A DNA stretch of 55,066 nt from an uncultured Gammaproteobacteria bacterium (GCA_913063495.1 CAJXXT010000007.1:1-55066), one strand, 5' to 3'. Shown: positions 1 through 9,194, counted from the stretch's first letter. A program made the numbers and translations. The notes: generated by a model not told the origin, from the letters alone.

Positions 1-69
1 AAAAATGCCTTAAGCCATCGGGGACAAGCGTTAAAGGTGCTGATGACTCAATTGGTTAAGCATTCTTGA
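1..69 (+). CDS. rdgB: RdgB/HAM1 non-canonical purine NTP pyrophosphatase, C-terminal end only
   Basis: The first 22 codons read in frame to a TGA stop and encode KNALSHRGQALKVLMTQLVK followed by HS. The SHRGQAL motif near the C terminus is typical of RdgB/HAM1 family enzymes, which hydrolyse dITP, dXTP and other damaged purine triphosphates to clean the nucleotide pool. The start lies outside the window. Its stop overlaps the TTG start of the hemW-like gene (TTGA overlap), which suggests translational coupling; rdgB-hemW is a common gammaproteobacterial pair. The identification rests on a short tail plus context. Confidence 0.8.
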   Translation, partial: KNALSHRGQALKVLMTQLVKHS

Positions 70-1271
70 AAAATACTAAAACAAAAATATCGACATCAGG
101 GGCGCTACCTCCCTTAGCACTTTACATTCATATCCCTTGGTGTATTCGTAAGTGCCCTTATTGTGACTTTAACAGTCATCAAACAAAAGAGAGCTCCCCC
201 TCACAACCCGGTTTTCCGGAAGACGCCTACATTAAAGCGTTACTAGAAGACTTGGCAACCGACCTCCCCTTTGTACAAGGCCGTATTATAGAAACCCTGT
301 TTTTTGGTGGTGGCACGCCCAGCTTATTATCGGCTTCAGCCTTAGAGCGCTTACTTGTTGGTATTCATGCGTTAGTGCCCATTGCGAAAAATGCAGAAAT
401 CACTCTCGAGGCCAATCCAGGCACCTTTGAACAAGAAAAATTTACCGCTTATTACAATGCCGGCATTAATCGACTTTCAATTGGTGTGCAAAGTTTTCAA
501 CCGGAACAACTAAAAATATTAGGCCGTATTCACGATCAGAATGAAGCAACTGCGGCGGCAGGAATGGCACAGCGAGCCGGCTTTAATAAGCTTAATATTG
601 ATTTAATGTACGGCCTTCCCAATCAAACACCAGATCAAGCGTTGGATGATTTAGCCCAAGCCGTGGCACTGAATCCATCTCACATTTCTTGGTATCAACT
701 GACGATAGAACCCAATACGGTTTTTTATAACAAACCACCCACGTTGCCTGAGGATGATGCTTTGTGGGACATTCAAGAAGCGGGGCAGACTTATCTTCAA
801 CAGCAGGGGTATTTGCAATATGAAATATCCGCTTATGCAAAAAAAGAATCTCAATGCCAACATAATGTGAACTATTGGCAATTTGGCGATTACTTGGGCA
901 TTGGTGCAGGAGCTCACGGGAAAGTCACCCTTGCGGATACACTAGAAATTATACGGTATCAAAAAACCCGTATGCCGACTGATTATTTAAAGAGAGCCTT
1001 GGAGGAGGACAAAACATTCCTCAGTTCAACTACCCTTGTTGATAAAGATGAACGAGCTATGGAATTTTTCATGAATGGTTTACGACTGAATGATGGCATT
1101 AGTAAACAGCATTTTTTTCAAAGAACGTTACATTCAACAATACCGGAAGCATTAGAGAAGCCATTAAAGCAGGCCGTAACAAAAGGCTTGCTGATTGAAA
1201 CGAACGAATGCTGGAAACCTACGGAGCTAGGCCGCCAGCACTTAAATACATTGTTGCAGTTATTTATTTAA
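66..1271 (+). CDS. hemW: HemW, radical SAM heme chaperone
   Basis: A 401-residue radical SAM protein. The cluster-binding motif C26-x3-C30-x2-C33 follows the YIHIPWC strand, and GGGTPSLL is the SAM-binding region. These are hallmarks of the HemW / HemN-like family, and the extra C-terminal region (HemN_C-like) is present. HemW proteins were long annotated as oxygen-independent coproporphyrinogen oxidase but act as heme-binding chaperones in the cytoplasm. The only start ahead of the conserved core is TTG, overlapping the stop of rdgB, so coupled translation is likely. Its stop codon overlaps the stop of the convergent downstream gene by four bases. Confidence 0.92.
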   Translation: MKNTKTKISTSGALPPLALYIHIPWCIRKCPYCDFNSHQTKESSPSQPGFPEDAYIKALLEDLATDLPFVQGRIIETLFFGGGTPSLLSASALERLLVGIHALVPIAKNAEITLEANPGTFEQEKFTAYYNAGINRLSIGVQSFQPEQLKILGRIHDQNEATAAAGMAQRAGFNKLNIDLMYGLPNQTPDQALDDLAQAVALNPSHISWYQLTIEPNTVFYNKPPTLPEDDALWDIQEAGQTYLQQQGYLQYEISAYAKKESQCQHNVNYWQFGDYLGIGAGAHGKVTLADTLEIIRYQKTRMPTDYLKRALEEDKTFLSSTTLVDKDERAMEFFMNGLRLNDGISKQHFFQRTLHSTIPEALEKPLKQAVTKGLLIETNECWKPTELGRQHLNTLLQLFI

Positions 1272-4231
1272 AAACTTGTACCTAAAGAGAAGTACACATT
1301 GGTTTCACCAAGATCATCATCCAAGCCTTGTGCCAACCCTAAGCGCATATCCAACAAAAAGTTATCCAAACCTAATAACACTTGCGGCTTAAACTCAACA
1401 CCAACTCCCGTGTAATAACGACCATTATTACCTCCACCTGATGTTCGTCCCGTATCAACAAACACACTCATTGCCGTTTTCCCTAATCCCACAGGAGGAG
1501 CCATCCAGCCATTAAACACTTCCACCAATGGAATATGCCACTCTGCTGACAACAGGTTCATTCGTGAACCCTGTAACTTTACAGAACTACCATCATAACC
1601 ACGTAACGCATAATCAGACAATCCAAAACCTATATTACCTGCCAAGGTATCAAACTGATCAAAGTTCCCACCTAGTTCAAACGGCTTTGCGTTACTACTC
1701 GCTTGCCCTCTTACCCCGCGCAACGACAAGACATGATTGTTACCAACACTGATATACTCACGCCAATCTAACGCTGCTACGGGCCCATCAAACGTACCTC
1801 CGCCAAAAGCGTTGTACTGTTCGTAGTTCAACTTAATACGTCGACCATCTTCTTGACTGATAGAATGCACGTAATATTCAACATTCGAAAATTGCACAGA
1901 AAAACCTAATAAATTATCCTCTGCCTCAAGATGCCCTCTATTTTCGATATATCGATCAACTGATTCACGAGCTACCCCTACATGAAACCGAAAACTTTGC
2001 TCTAAGCTGTTGGTAGGTAACATCAGTATTGCCTGAAACCGATTTTCAATATCTTTTACTTCGGGTTTATTATTTTCCGGCTCACTGTCTTGCTCAATGT
2101 CTACTTTTCTGGATGCAAGTAACGCCAATCGGTTATAAAAAATATAACTGGCATCACCACCCAATTCCTTTTTATCTAGAAATATTTGCGGCGCAAGTTG
2201 CCATTTATGAAAACCTAAAGCATCAGAGCCGTCAACAATCGCCTGAATTGAGGCATTGTCTGTACCATCTGCTAACAATACCGCCCACCATGCCCTTGGT
2301 TTTAGCGTCGGCCAAGGACTATAGTCCTTAATATCGGTAAATTGATGGGTTTCATTCAACTGTGTATTTTCCAACGATGGGATATTAAGCGACTGTTTAG
2401 AAATCGCTGAATATGCTGCGGGATTATCATCATCGGCTTTATCTGTAGACGATTCAGAAACCGTTCTAATAGAAAAACCATTAGCTTGGTATTCCATCAA
2501 AGCGATCTGATTATTTTCAGCGGAGAAAGCCCTCACATAAGAAGCGCTATCAGAAACGGTTGACACTTCACCTGTTGCTAACAATAGTTTACGCACATTT
2601 TGATCACCTCCATGATCTGACAAAAAATACACATATTTTCCATCATTGCTAAATTGTGGTTTTGATTCTAAATCAGCATTTCGGGTTAACACTTTCCATT
2701 GCTGGCGTTTAACATCCAACAATTCCAAATTCCAACCGGTCTTTTTTCTTTTTATAGCGGCGACAATAACACCCTTATCAGCAGCACCTTTTTCTTCACT
2801 TAATAACTCACTCGCCGACACATACCAATCAACATCACCTATTGAATCTCCATCGGCTAACTCTGGGAGTTTTATCATTAACTTTCCAGAATCATCAAGT
2901 AACTCTAGATTTGTTCGTCCTTGCTCTACATGCACTGCAACAACGTATTTTCCATCAGAGCGCCAAGCAACTCGAGGGTAACGTCCGCACTGCGTTAAAC
3001 GATCCCATCCATTGATGTTACTATTCCAACGATAAAGATCTGCATAAATCTTAGTGTTATCACAAATTTCTAGACGTGATAACACTATTCCTTGCTTGTT
3101 ATGCCAATCAAATTGGCTAAATCTATGAACCGTTGCAACGGTATGTTGCTGTTGATTGGTGTCAATACGCTCAATGCTCGGTTCTATTTTTCCATTATTC
3201 TGATAGAAATATAACTCACCCGTTTCTGTGATTTTTGGATTACTATGCTCTCTACTTGTACCCGTTTGCCACGACGTATTTTTACGCTGATTTTCTAACG
3301 CTAAGACTTCCGGTCGGAACTTTTTCTCCAAATACTGTTGATAGTCGCTCCATAGCGTTTTTGCTGACATACCAAACACCTGTTGGGAGCGACTATCCAT
3401 ACGCCAAGGAATAATATTTTTATTCCAGTTCTGAATATATCGAACAATATCTTTCCTACTATATCGGCTCTCTAAATACTCGAAAAAATAATACCCATAC
3501 ACATATACCTGACCTGAGGGCCAATCTGTACCCCGGTAACCTTGATAACTTAACTCAGATAGAGACCGCAGACCGTTAGCCACCTCTTCCCGCATCATCG
3601 CATGATAGATTGCCCCTTGACCTCTACCAAAACCTTTTTCCTTTTCGGTTTCACCGTACACGGCTAACCCCTCAGTGATCCACTTCGGATTAAAAATCTG
3701 AGGAAACGCCAAGAATAGGCGACCAAATACGTTGCGAACAAGACCGGGGAACTTTGTTGCCTGATCTAAATGTAGAATATGAATATACTCATGGGTAAAC
3801 ACCAACTCTAACCAGGCTCCATGATCCTGTAACTCACCTTCATTGGGTGTATTCATAAAGATAAAAAAACGATTATAGGGTAATGAGGATGCTCCACCAT
3901 TAGAGCCATCAAAACTATCATTAATCACTATTTCAGTTTTATCTTCTGGTACCCAATTCATCCATGCGGTAGTTTTCTCATGCACTTCTTCAGCCGTTGC
4001 CGCCATTTTTTGTGCGTAACGGTGGTGCTCAGTTTGATAATTAATACGAAAATGTTCAGTTTCCAATGTTTTCCAAGACATAAACGGATCAGGAGCACCA
4101 ATAGAAAAATCCGCGGGAGTATGAGCAAAAGCACTACTCAGGAATAAACAACACAGAATAACACAGCGCAAACTGAACTTTCGCAATACACAAAAAACAT
4201 CCAATGATTGCACCATCAATGTAGATACCAT
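1268..4231 (-). CDS. Exported gluzincin-like metallopeptidase with TolB-like propeller and Omp85/D15-like C-terminal barrel
   Basis: About 987 residues. Start chosen at the ATG at 4231, which has GGGGAG just upstream and leads straight into a signal peptide ending SSAFA; an upstream GTG at 4258 is open but less likely. Residues about 40-290 carry HEYIH (H147, E148, H151) and a downstream WITEGLAVYGE (third ligand E187), the zinc site of peptidase-MA-like gluzincins. Residues about 330-640 contain repeated strands with phrases such as SNDGKYVYFLSDHGG, typical of TolB/WD40-like propellers. The last about 330 residues are strand-rich, contain ALRGYDG (about residue 876), resembling the VRGF/Y motif of Omp85/D15 barrels, and end FSLGTSF with terminal Phe. 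I infer an outer-membrane protein with a periplasmic peptidase; substrate unknown. Confidence 0.75.
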   Translation of the reverse strand: MVSTLMVQSLDVFCVLRKFSLRCVILCCLFLSSAFAHTPADFSIGAPDPFMSWKTLETEHFRINYQTEHHRYAQKMAATAEEVHEKTTAWMNWVPEDKTEIVINDSFDGSNGGASSLPYNRFFIFMNTPNEGELQDHGAWLELVFTHEYIHILHLDQATKFPGLVRNVFGRLFLAFPQIFNPKWITEGLAVYGETEKEKGFGRGQGAIYHAMMREEVANGLRSLSELSYQGYRGTDWPSGQVYVYGYYFFEYLESRYSRKDIVRYIQNWNKNIIPWRMDSRSQQVFGMSAKTLWSDYQQYLEKKFRPEVLALENQRKNTSWQTGTSREHSNPKITETGELYFYQNNGKIEPSIERIDTNQQQHTVATVHRFSQFDWHNKQGIVLSRLEICDNTKIYADLYRWNSNINGWDRLTQCGRYPRVAWRSDGKYVVAVHVEQGRTNLELLDDSGKLMIKLPELADGDSIGDVDWYVSASELLSEEKGAADKGVIVAAIKRKKTGWNLELLDVKRQQWKVLTRNADLESKPQFSNDGKYVYFLSDHGGDQNVRKLLLATGEVSTVSDSASYVRAFSAENNQIALMEYQANGFSIRTVSESSTDKADDDNPAAYSAISKQSLNIPSLENTQLNETHQFTDIKDYSPWPTLKPRAWWAVLLADGTDNASIQAIVDGSDALGFHKWQLAPQIFLDKKELGGDASYIFYNRLALLASRKVDIEQDSEPENNKPEVKDIENRFQAILMLPTNSLEQSFRFHVGVARESVDRYIENRGHLEAEDNLLGFSVQFSNVEYYVHSISQEDGRRIKLNYEQYNAFGGGTFDGPVAALDWREYISVGNNHVLSLRGVRGQASSNAKPFELGGNFDQFDTLAGNIGFGLSDYALRGYDGSSVKLQGSRMNLLSAEWHIPLVEVFNGWMAPPVGLGKTAMSVFVDTGRTSGGGNNGRYYTGVGVEFKPQVLLGLDNFLLDMRLGLAQGLDDDLGETNVYFSLGTSF

Positions 4232-4297
4232 TTCTTTTCTCCCCAAGCAGCAATGCACCGTTAGCGGTGCTATTAAAATAACCCCAATTAATTGAGA

Positions 4298-4414
4298 TTA
4301 TTCTGCCGTTACTTCATTATTTTTATTAACAACCATTACTTCGTTTAAATATATCACACCTCCTTTTGCGATATTAAACGATTCTGAAAATCTATAATTC
4401 TTGCTATTAACACT
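4298..4414 (-). pseudogene. Possible remnant reading frame between trmB and the metallopeptidase gene
   Basis: On the minus strand an open frame of about 38 codons runs from a TGA overlapping the trmB 3' end to TAA at 4298-4300. It ends with FNIAKGGVIYLNEVMVV and NKNNEVTAE. The FxIxKGGVIYLNEVxV pattern resembles the last strands of small beta-sandwich lipoproteins. A very strong AAGGAGGTG sits inside the frame, followed only by a GTG that would give about 20 residues. It may be a decayed gene end or chance; low confidence. Confidence 0.2.
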
Positions 4415-5189
4415 TCACAAAAATTAAATCCCATACACCGTGACCCAAACGCTCTCCTCTTGTTTCAAACTTTGTCTTTGGCCGATAGTCAGGACGTGGT
4501 GCATATCCACCTGTGGCTTCAATATCTTTTTTTGGCACACTATTGATAAAAGCACTGTCTGCATTCATCACTTTTAGCATTTGTTTGGCATAATGCTGCC
4601 AATCTGTCGCCATATGTATGGTTGCACCACGTTTAAGTTTTGCGTGAATAGTGTGGATAAATTCGGGTTTCACAATACGACGTTTGTTATGTCGTGTCTT
4701 ATGCCAAGGGTCAGGAAAAAACAACTGGAAGCCCATCAAACTCTTTTCTGGAATGCAGGAGGCGAGCACCTCAATAGCATCTTCGTGAAAAACACGAATA
4801 TTATTAACACCCTTTACTTGTGCTTCATTGATTAATGATCCAACACCGGGCTTGTGTACCTCAATACCAATAAAATCTTTTTCTGGCTGACTTTTTGCCA
4901 TCGCCACCAAAGAACTGCCATTTCCAAAACCTATCTCCAATATCACCGGGGCATCACGTCCAAATACCTCGGTAAAATTTAGCATGCCACTCTCGAGAGT
5001 TAGACCATACTGAGACCAATACTCGTCCAACGCTCGTTGTTGACCTTCCGTTAAACGGCCTTGGCGACGCACAAAACTTCGAATACGCCGTGGTTTCTCC
5101 ACGCCATCGGCACCAATATCCGCTTTAATCTCTTCGGATTCTGATGAATTTTGCTCTAACGGCGTGTCTTTATCTGTTACAAACTTCAT
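4407..5189 (-). CDS. trmB: tRNA (guanine-N7-)-methyltransferase TrmB
   Basis: A 260-residue protein from the ATG at 5189 (MKFVTDKD); the longer open frame to 5324 would run into thiG and adds residues unlike the family. It contains the SAM-binding motif ILEIGFGNGSS and FPDPWHKTRHNKRR, the TrmB signature for binding the tRNA and catalysing m7G46 formation in the tRNA variable loop. The N-terminal charged extension (about 45 residues) is common in gammaproteobacterial TrmB. It lies downstream of thiS-thiG on the same strand and is probably co-transcribed with them. Confidence 0.93.
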   Translation of the reverse strand: MKFVTDKDTPLEQNSSESEEIKADIGADGVEKPRRIRSFVRRQGRLTEGQQRALDEYWSQYGLTLESGMLNFTEVFGRDAPVILEIGFGNGSSLVAMAKSQPEKDFIGIEVHKPGVGSLINEAQVKGVNNIRVFHEDAIEVLASCIPEKSLMGFQLFFPDPWHKTRHNKRRIVKPEFIHTIHAKLKRGATIHMATDWQHYAKQMLKVMNADSAFINSVPKKDIEATGGYAPRPDYRPKTKFETRGERLGHGVWDLIFVKC

Positions 5190-5244
5190 GTTAACAATGT
5201 TTCCCCAACTACTTTTTATTCGCAATGCTAGAAAGCAGGCGGTG

Positions 5245-6027
5245 CTAAAAGAAAGTTCCATCAATAGGAGATGATGCGCTGGCATACATCTTCCGAGGCA
5301 TACGCCCAGCACAGAAGGCTTCACGCCCCGCTTCTACGGCTTTTTTCATAGCAGAAGCCATCAGTACCGGCTTTTGTGCCGCAGCAATGGCGGTATTCAT
5401 CAACACACCGTCACAACCTAACTCCATCACAATAGCCGCATCAGATGCCGTTCCAACACCAGCATCGACAATAATCGGAACGGTCGCATCTTCTAAAATC
5501 ATACGAATGTTATGTGGATTTCGTATACCCAAACCACTGCCAATGGGCGCTGCTAAAGGCATTACTGCAACGCAGCCCATGTCCGCCAGTTGTTTGGCAA
5601 TAATCGGGTCATCTGAGGTATATACCATCACCTTAAAACCATCGTTAATTAGCGTTTCTGCCGCTTTTAACGTTTCTACTACATTAGGAAATAGGGTTTT
5701 CTCATCACCCAATACTTCTAGCTTCACCAAATCATGGCCATCTAATAATTCACGGGCCAAACGACACGTTCGAATGGCGTCATCTGCGGTGTAACAGGCT
5801 GCTGTATTGGGCAATAATGTGTATTTTTCAGGAGAAATAACATCCAGCAAGCTGGGTTCATCGGCATTTTGTCCTAAATTTGTTCGACGAACAGCAAAGG
5901 TAACAATCTCTGCACCACTAGCGACTATCGCGTCGGCGGTTTCTGACATGTCTTTATATTTGCCGGTACCCACTAACAATCGCGAATCATATTCAACACC
6001 TGCAATTGTTATTTTACTGTCTGTCAT
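5245..6027 (-). CDS. thiG: Thiazole synthase ThiG
   Basis: A 260-residue cytoplasmic TIM-barrel enzyme that condenses deoxyxylulose phosphate, dehydroglycine and ThiS-thiocarboxylate sulfur into the thiazole phosphate of thiamine. The family motifs [28 protein letters not shown] (with Schiff-base lysine K102), [12 protein letters not shown] and [11 protein letters not shown] are all present. The length is normal. It lies 82 bases after thiS, its sulfur-carrier partner, and upstream of trmB. No TPP riboswitch (THI box) is recognisable ahead of thiS. Confidence 0.96.
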   Translation of the reverse strand: MTDSKITIAGVEYDSRLLVGTGKYKDMSETADAIVASGAEIVTFAVRRTNLGQNADEPSLLDVISPEKYTLLPNTAACYTADDAIRTCRLARELLDGHDLVKLEVLGDEKTLFPNVVETLKAAETLINDGFKVMVYTSDDPIIAKQLADMGCVAVMPLAAPIGSGLGIRNPHNIRMILEDATVPIIVDAGVGTASDAAIVMELGCDGVLMNTAIAAAQKPVLMASAMKKAVEAGREAFCAGRMPRKMYASASSPIDGTFF

Positions 6028-6109
6028 AGCTTTACCTTAACTTTTATCTCAGCTTTTATCTTAACTTCAAAATTGCGTATTAACGCAGCTCTTGGTGATT
6101 TACAATCTG

Positions 6110-6310
6110 TTATCCGCCGCCAATTGCATGGACAATTTCAACAATATCACCTTCTTTTAATTGGGTTTGAAGGTGCTCGCTTTTGGGAACAATGTCGAGA
6201 TTTAACTCTACAGCAATACGCTTCCCCTCTAGCGCCATCTGTTCTATCAATGTAGAGATAGAACAATCTGTAGGCAGCGATTCTAATTTGCCATTAATAT
6301 GTACATTCAC
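6110..6310 (-). CDS. thiS: ThiS sulfur carrier protein
   Basis: A 66-residue ubiquitin-fold protein with a conserved hydrophobic core (VHINGK, IAVELNLDIVPKS, LKEGDIVEIVHAIGGG) and the essential C-terminal Gly-Gly that is adenylated and turned into a thiocarboxylate to donate sulfur to ThiG. Translation starts at GTG (6310), with AGGA eight bases upstream. The next gene downstream is thiG, giving the usual thiS-thiG pair. Confidence 0.94.
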   Translation of the reverse strand: MNVHINGKLESLPTDCSISTLIEQMALEGKRIAVELNLDIVPKSEHLQTQLKEGDIVEIVHAIGGG

Positions 6311-6446
6311 AGATCAATTCCTATTCATTCAGATGAACGGGCTATTTTCGCGGAAACACAGGGCGTAGCGCAAACTATTCATCACACTATTTGCAAATTA
6401 TTCGCAAATAATCCGTAAAAGATACCTAAATAAATACAAACACCCC

Positions 6447-6845
6447 TCAAACCTTACCTTGCTTCCACAAGACTACCGTCAACAACACCCAACCAGCAAT
6501 AAACGAAAGGCCTCCAAAAGGTGTCACAACACCTAACCAACGCAGATCCAAAAGCACCAGTGCATACAAACTACCTGAAAACAGCACAACACCAACCAAT
6601 AACAGCCAAGGCACCCAGCGCAATCCAGCGCTAACAACACCCAAAAAATTGACCATTACAAGCCCTACCAGCATCAAACCCAAACCATGATAAAAATGGT
6701 ATTGAACTGCGGTCTGATACACCTTCATCTGAGAGTCAGACAACACATCTTTTAAACCGTGGGCCCCAAAAGCCCCTAACATTACTGCCGTAGCAACCAC
6801 CATAGAACCAACGGCGATCCAACGAATACTTTTGTGCTTACTCAT
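6447..6845 (-). CDS. DUF423 family small membrane protein
   Basis: About 132 residues from the ATG at 6845; a GTG at 6881 would add 12 residues but lacks family support. There are four predicted membrane segments (about residues 8-26, 50-70, 75-95 and 103-125), and the segment LGAFGAHGLKDVL followed by YHFYHGLGL is the DUF423 (YgdD-like) signature. Its function is unknown. The gene lies downstream of rpoH but is separated from it by a strong terminator, so it probably has its own promoter within 6846-6900. Confidence 0.85.
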   Translation of the reverse strand: MSKHKSIRWIAVGSMVVATAVMLGAFGAHGLKDVLSDSQMKVYQTAVQYHFYHGLGLMLVGLVMVNFLGVVSAGLRWVPWLLLVGVVLFSGSLYALVLLDLRWLGVVTPFGGLSFIAGWVLLTVVLWKQGKV

Positions 6846-6900
6846 ACCTGCTCTCACTTCTATTTCAATACTTCTGTTCACAACAGTATTTCAGAACCAC

Positions 6901-6932
6901 AAAAAAAGGCTAATCATACTGATTAGCCTTTT
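6901..6932 (-). terminator. Rho-independent terminator of rpoH
   Basis: The perfect 9-bp stem GGCTAATCA / TGATTAGCC (6908-6916 with 6920-6928) has a 3-base loop. A run of seven A on the plus strand before it becomes a U-tract in the minus-strand transcript. T residues on the other side mean it could also act on plus-strand transcription. It lies about 55 bases after the rpoH stop codon. Confidence 0.85.
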
Positions 6933-6987
6933 AGGTACTCAACACTGTTTTTATCGTAATAGTAAAAAAGCTAACAATAATAGGTAG

Positions 6988-7845
6988 TTACGCTTCCAAC
7001 ATCGCCGCTTTCATTTTCTTCATGGCGTTTTTCTCTAACTGTCGAATACGCTCCGCTGACACATTATATTCTGCCGCCAACTCATGTAATGTCGATTTTT
7101 CATCAGTAAACCAGCGTTTTTGTAGAATATCTTGACTACGTTCATCAAGGTTAGCCATAGCATCATACAACTTGTTATTGCTATTCTCTGCCCAGTTATC
7201 GTTTTCTAACTTAAGAGCAGGATCAACCGCAGCAGATTCCAAATAATGCACAGGGTGATGGCTTACGTGGTCGTCATCTGCATCCGAAGGCGCATCAAAC
7301 GTTGCGTCATGGGCGGATAACCGCCCTTCCATTTCCCGAACATCTTTGACACTAACACCTAGGTCATCAGCAATTGCTTTAATTTCTGTTGAATTCATCC
7401 AACCAAGGCGCTTCTTTTTACTTCGTAAGTTAAAAAATAACTTACGCTGTGCTTTGGTTGTCGCAACTTTAACAATACGCCAGTTGCGCAATACATATTC
7501 ATGAATTTCAGCTTTGATCCAGTGCACAGCAAAAGACACTAAACGTACACCAACTTCAGGGTCAAAACGTTTTACAGCTTTCATTAAGCCGACGTTGCCC
7601 TCTTGAATTAAGTCCGATTGGGACAACCCATAGCCTGAATAACTCTTGGCAATATGAACAACAAACCGTAAGTGAGCTAGTACTAACTGACGGGCTGCAT
7701 CAACATCTTCGTGATAAAAATAACGCTCAGACAACGCTCGCTCTTGCTCTGGCGTTAAGATTGCTACGCCCCCTACTGCATGTAGGTAAGCTTCAATATT
7801 CGCACCGGGTGCGGCGATCATGGCTGGTTGTAACGCATTACTCAT
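6988..7845 (-). CDS. rpoH: RNA polymerase heat-shock sigma factor RpoH (sigma-32)
   Basis: About 285 residues from the ATG at 7845, with GGAGG five bases upstream; a TTG at 7857 is in frame but overlaps that ribosome site. Region 2 ([19 protein letters not shown] and [20 protein letters not shown]) and region 4 (a helix-turn-helix near [21 protein letters not shown]) are intact. QRKLFFNLR is the diagnostic RpoH box, absent from other sigma-70 group members. It directs transcription of chaperone and protease genes. It lies upstream of DUF423 and downstream of ftsX on the same strand, as in Pseudomonas. The leader carries a CIRCE element, suggesting HrcA control of rpoH itself. Confidence 0.97.
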   Translation of the reverse strand: MSNALQPAMIAAPGANIEAYLHAVGGVAILTPEQERALSERYFYHEDVDAARQLVLAHLRFVVHIAKSYSGYGLSQSDLIQEGNVGLMKAVKRFDPEVGVRLVSFAVHWIKAEIHEYVLRNWRIVKVATTKAQRKLFFNLRSKKKRLGWMNSTEIKAIADDLGVSVKDVREMEGRLSAHDATFDAPSDADDDHVSHHPVHYLESAAVDPALKLENDNWAENSNNKLYDAMANLDERSQDILQKRWFTDEKSTLHELAAEYNVSAERIRQLEKNAMKKMKAAMLEA

Positions 7846-8183
7846 AGTGTCCTCCAAGAACTCTGATTGAGTCTAGCACTCTTCTTTTAAGAGTGCTAAT
7901 TAGAGCGGTAGTTCCCTATAAACTGCCAACAACTCTCAATCCGTTCCTAATAATTCATAACTTCAATCAATAGGGTAAATATTACCTAAACCTTATTTAG
8001 GCTTCGCACTAGTTCCTTCGCATTAGTTGTCTCGCATCGAACTAACGGGGCATCTTTTATGACATATTATGGCGGAGCTGTCAAAATAACAATGAGTTAA
8101 AAAGCCATATTGTTATTGGAAACACTGTTCCAATTTTGTTATACAGCGAATCTATAAATCTTACTAATAGCCCCCGCCCCACC
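7846..8183. other. Intergenic region between ftsX and rpoH
   Basis: Besides the CIRCE element, this 338-base gap holds two nested palindromes at 8085-8133: AATAACAAT (8085-8093) pairs with ATTGTTATT (8109-8117), and TTGGAA (8116-8121) pairs with TTCCAA (8128-8133). One of them may end the ftsYEX transcript or act as an operator. A minus-strand rpoH promoter is expected in 7900-8080, but I could not choose convincing -35/-10 hexamers. No open frame with a ribosome site was found. Confidence 0.5.
7873..7899 (-). promoter_or_regulatory. CIRCE-type inverted repeat (HrcA operator) in the rpoH leader
   Basis: The plus strand reads CTAGCACTC, nine bases, GAGTGCTAA. The CIRCE consensus is TTAGCACTC-N9-GAGTGCTAA, so only the first base differs and the spacer has exactly the canonical length. 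It lies 28 bases upstream of the rpoH start codon, where CIRCE elements commonly act as HrcA operators in a leader. The match is seen directly; binding by HrcA is inferred. Confidence 0.85.
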
Positions 8184-9194
8184 TTAGCGCGGTTCAATTG
8201 CTCGTAAATGCTGCCCTACCGCTAACCATGCCCCTAACCATCCAATAAAAGCACTGGTCAAAAACAACGATAAGGTATTGCCAAAACCAAGGCCTGATAA
8301 ATCAAAATTGCTACTATATAAGTCTGCTAACTGCCCTACCGGAGAATCCACCCAAAACAGCACACTTTCAATAATAATCAACGCAACAATGCCCCCCGCT
8401 AAACCATACCACAAGCCACAATAGAGAAAGGGCCGCCTAACAAAAGCGTCGGTTGCACCCACCATTTTTACGATAATAATCTCATCACGCCGTGCCTCAA
8501 TGGCTAATCGAATCGTGTTAATTACCACCAACAGGACGGCTAATCCTAAACCCAAACCTAGAGCAAATACTAATCGCTCTCCTAAGTCGAGCATCGCATG
8601 CAAACGCTGCACCCATTCTGCATCCAATTCCGCAGACTCTACTTGTTGAAAACCATCTAGCGTAATACGCAATTGCTCTGCTTGCGCGGCATCTCGCTGG
8701 GCCGGATAAACCACCACCACTGCGGGTAACGGATTCTCATCCAGTTCTTTTAAAAGATCACCAAACCCCGACAGCACTTTGAATTCTTCAAGGGCCAGCT
8801 CTTTGGAGATAAATTGAGTACGGCTAATGTCCACCCGACGCTCAAGTGTTTTCGCAAGGTTCTTTCCCTCGATTGCCGAGACATTTTGTTTTAAATACAA
8901 TGAAATTTGTGCACTGCCATCCCAATCACGACTCAGCAATTGAGCATTTTTTAACATGACATACAAACCAGCAGGAAGTGCGATAGCAATAGCCAATACC
9001 ATAACCGTCATTAGTGTTGGTAATGGTGTGACTAACAACCGCTGCAAACTTTCCACAGCAACAACCTTATGATGATTTCGATAGCTAGTGAAACGTTGAG
9101 CAAACGTTGTAATTTGCAAACTTGCACCACGAGGCACTGACGGTTTATTTACCGCCGCTTTATTTGCCGTTCGAGAAGGTGTAGCCCGTTTCAC
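8184..9194 (-). CDS. ftsX: Cell division protein FtsX
   Basis: A 336-residue inner-membrane protein with a basic cytoplasmic N terminus, a first membrane segment at about 57-80, a periplasmic domain (about 80-215) and three further membrane segments (about 220-245, 270-290, 305-330). The cytoplasmic loop contains the MVGAT motif seen in FtsX. With FtsE it forms an ABC-type complex that activates periplasmic amidases through murein hydrolase activators at the septum. The GTG start directly abuts the ftsE stop codon (TAAGTG), implying coupled translation in an ftsY-ftsE-ftsX operon. Confidence 0.95.
   Translation of the reverse strand: MKRATPSRTANKAAVNKPSVPRGASLQITTFAQRFTSYRNHHKVVAVESLQRLLVTPLPTLMTVMVLAIAIALPAGLYVMLKNAQLLSRDWDGSAQISLYLKQNVSAIEGKNLAKTLERRVDISRTQFISKELALEEFKVLSGFGDLLKELDENPLPAVVVVYPAQRDAAQAEQLRITLDGFQQVESAELDAEWVQRLHAMLDLGERLVFALGLGLGLAVLLVVINTIRLAIEARRDEIIIVKMVGATDAFVRRPFLYCGLWYGLAGGIVALIIIESVLFWVDSPVGQLADLYSSNFDLSGLGFGNTLSLFLTSAFIGWLGAWLAVGQHLRAIEPR

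Noticed and set aside
592-917. Open frames opposite hemW
   Set aside because: They lie wholly inside a well-supported gene, have no family resemblance and no ribosome sites.
5387-6040. Plus-strand frames opposite thiG
   Set aside because: They mirror the conserved thiG coding frame; composition is that of an antisense shadow.
6311-6446. Possible TPP riboswitch before thiS
   Set aside because: Neither the CTGAGA nor the ACCTGATCTGGATAAT-type motif is present on the minus strand.
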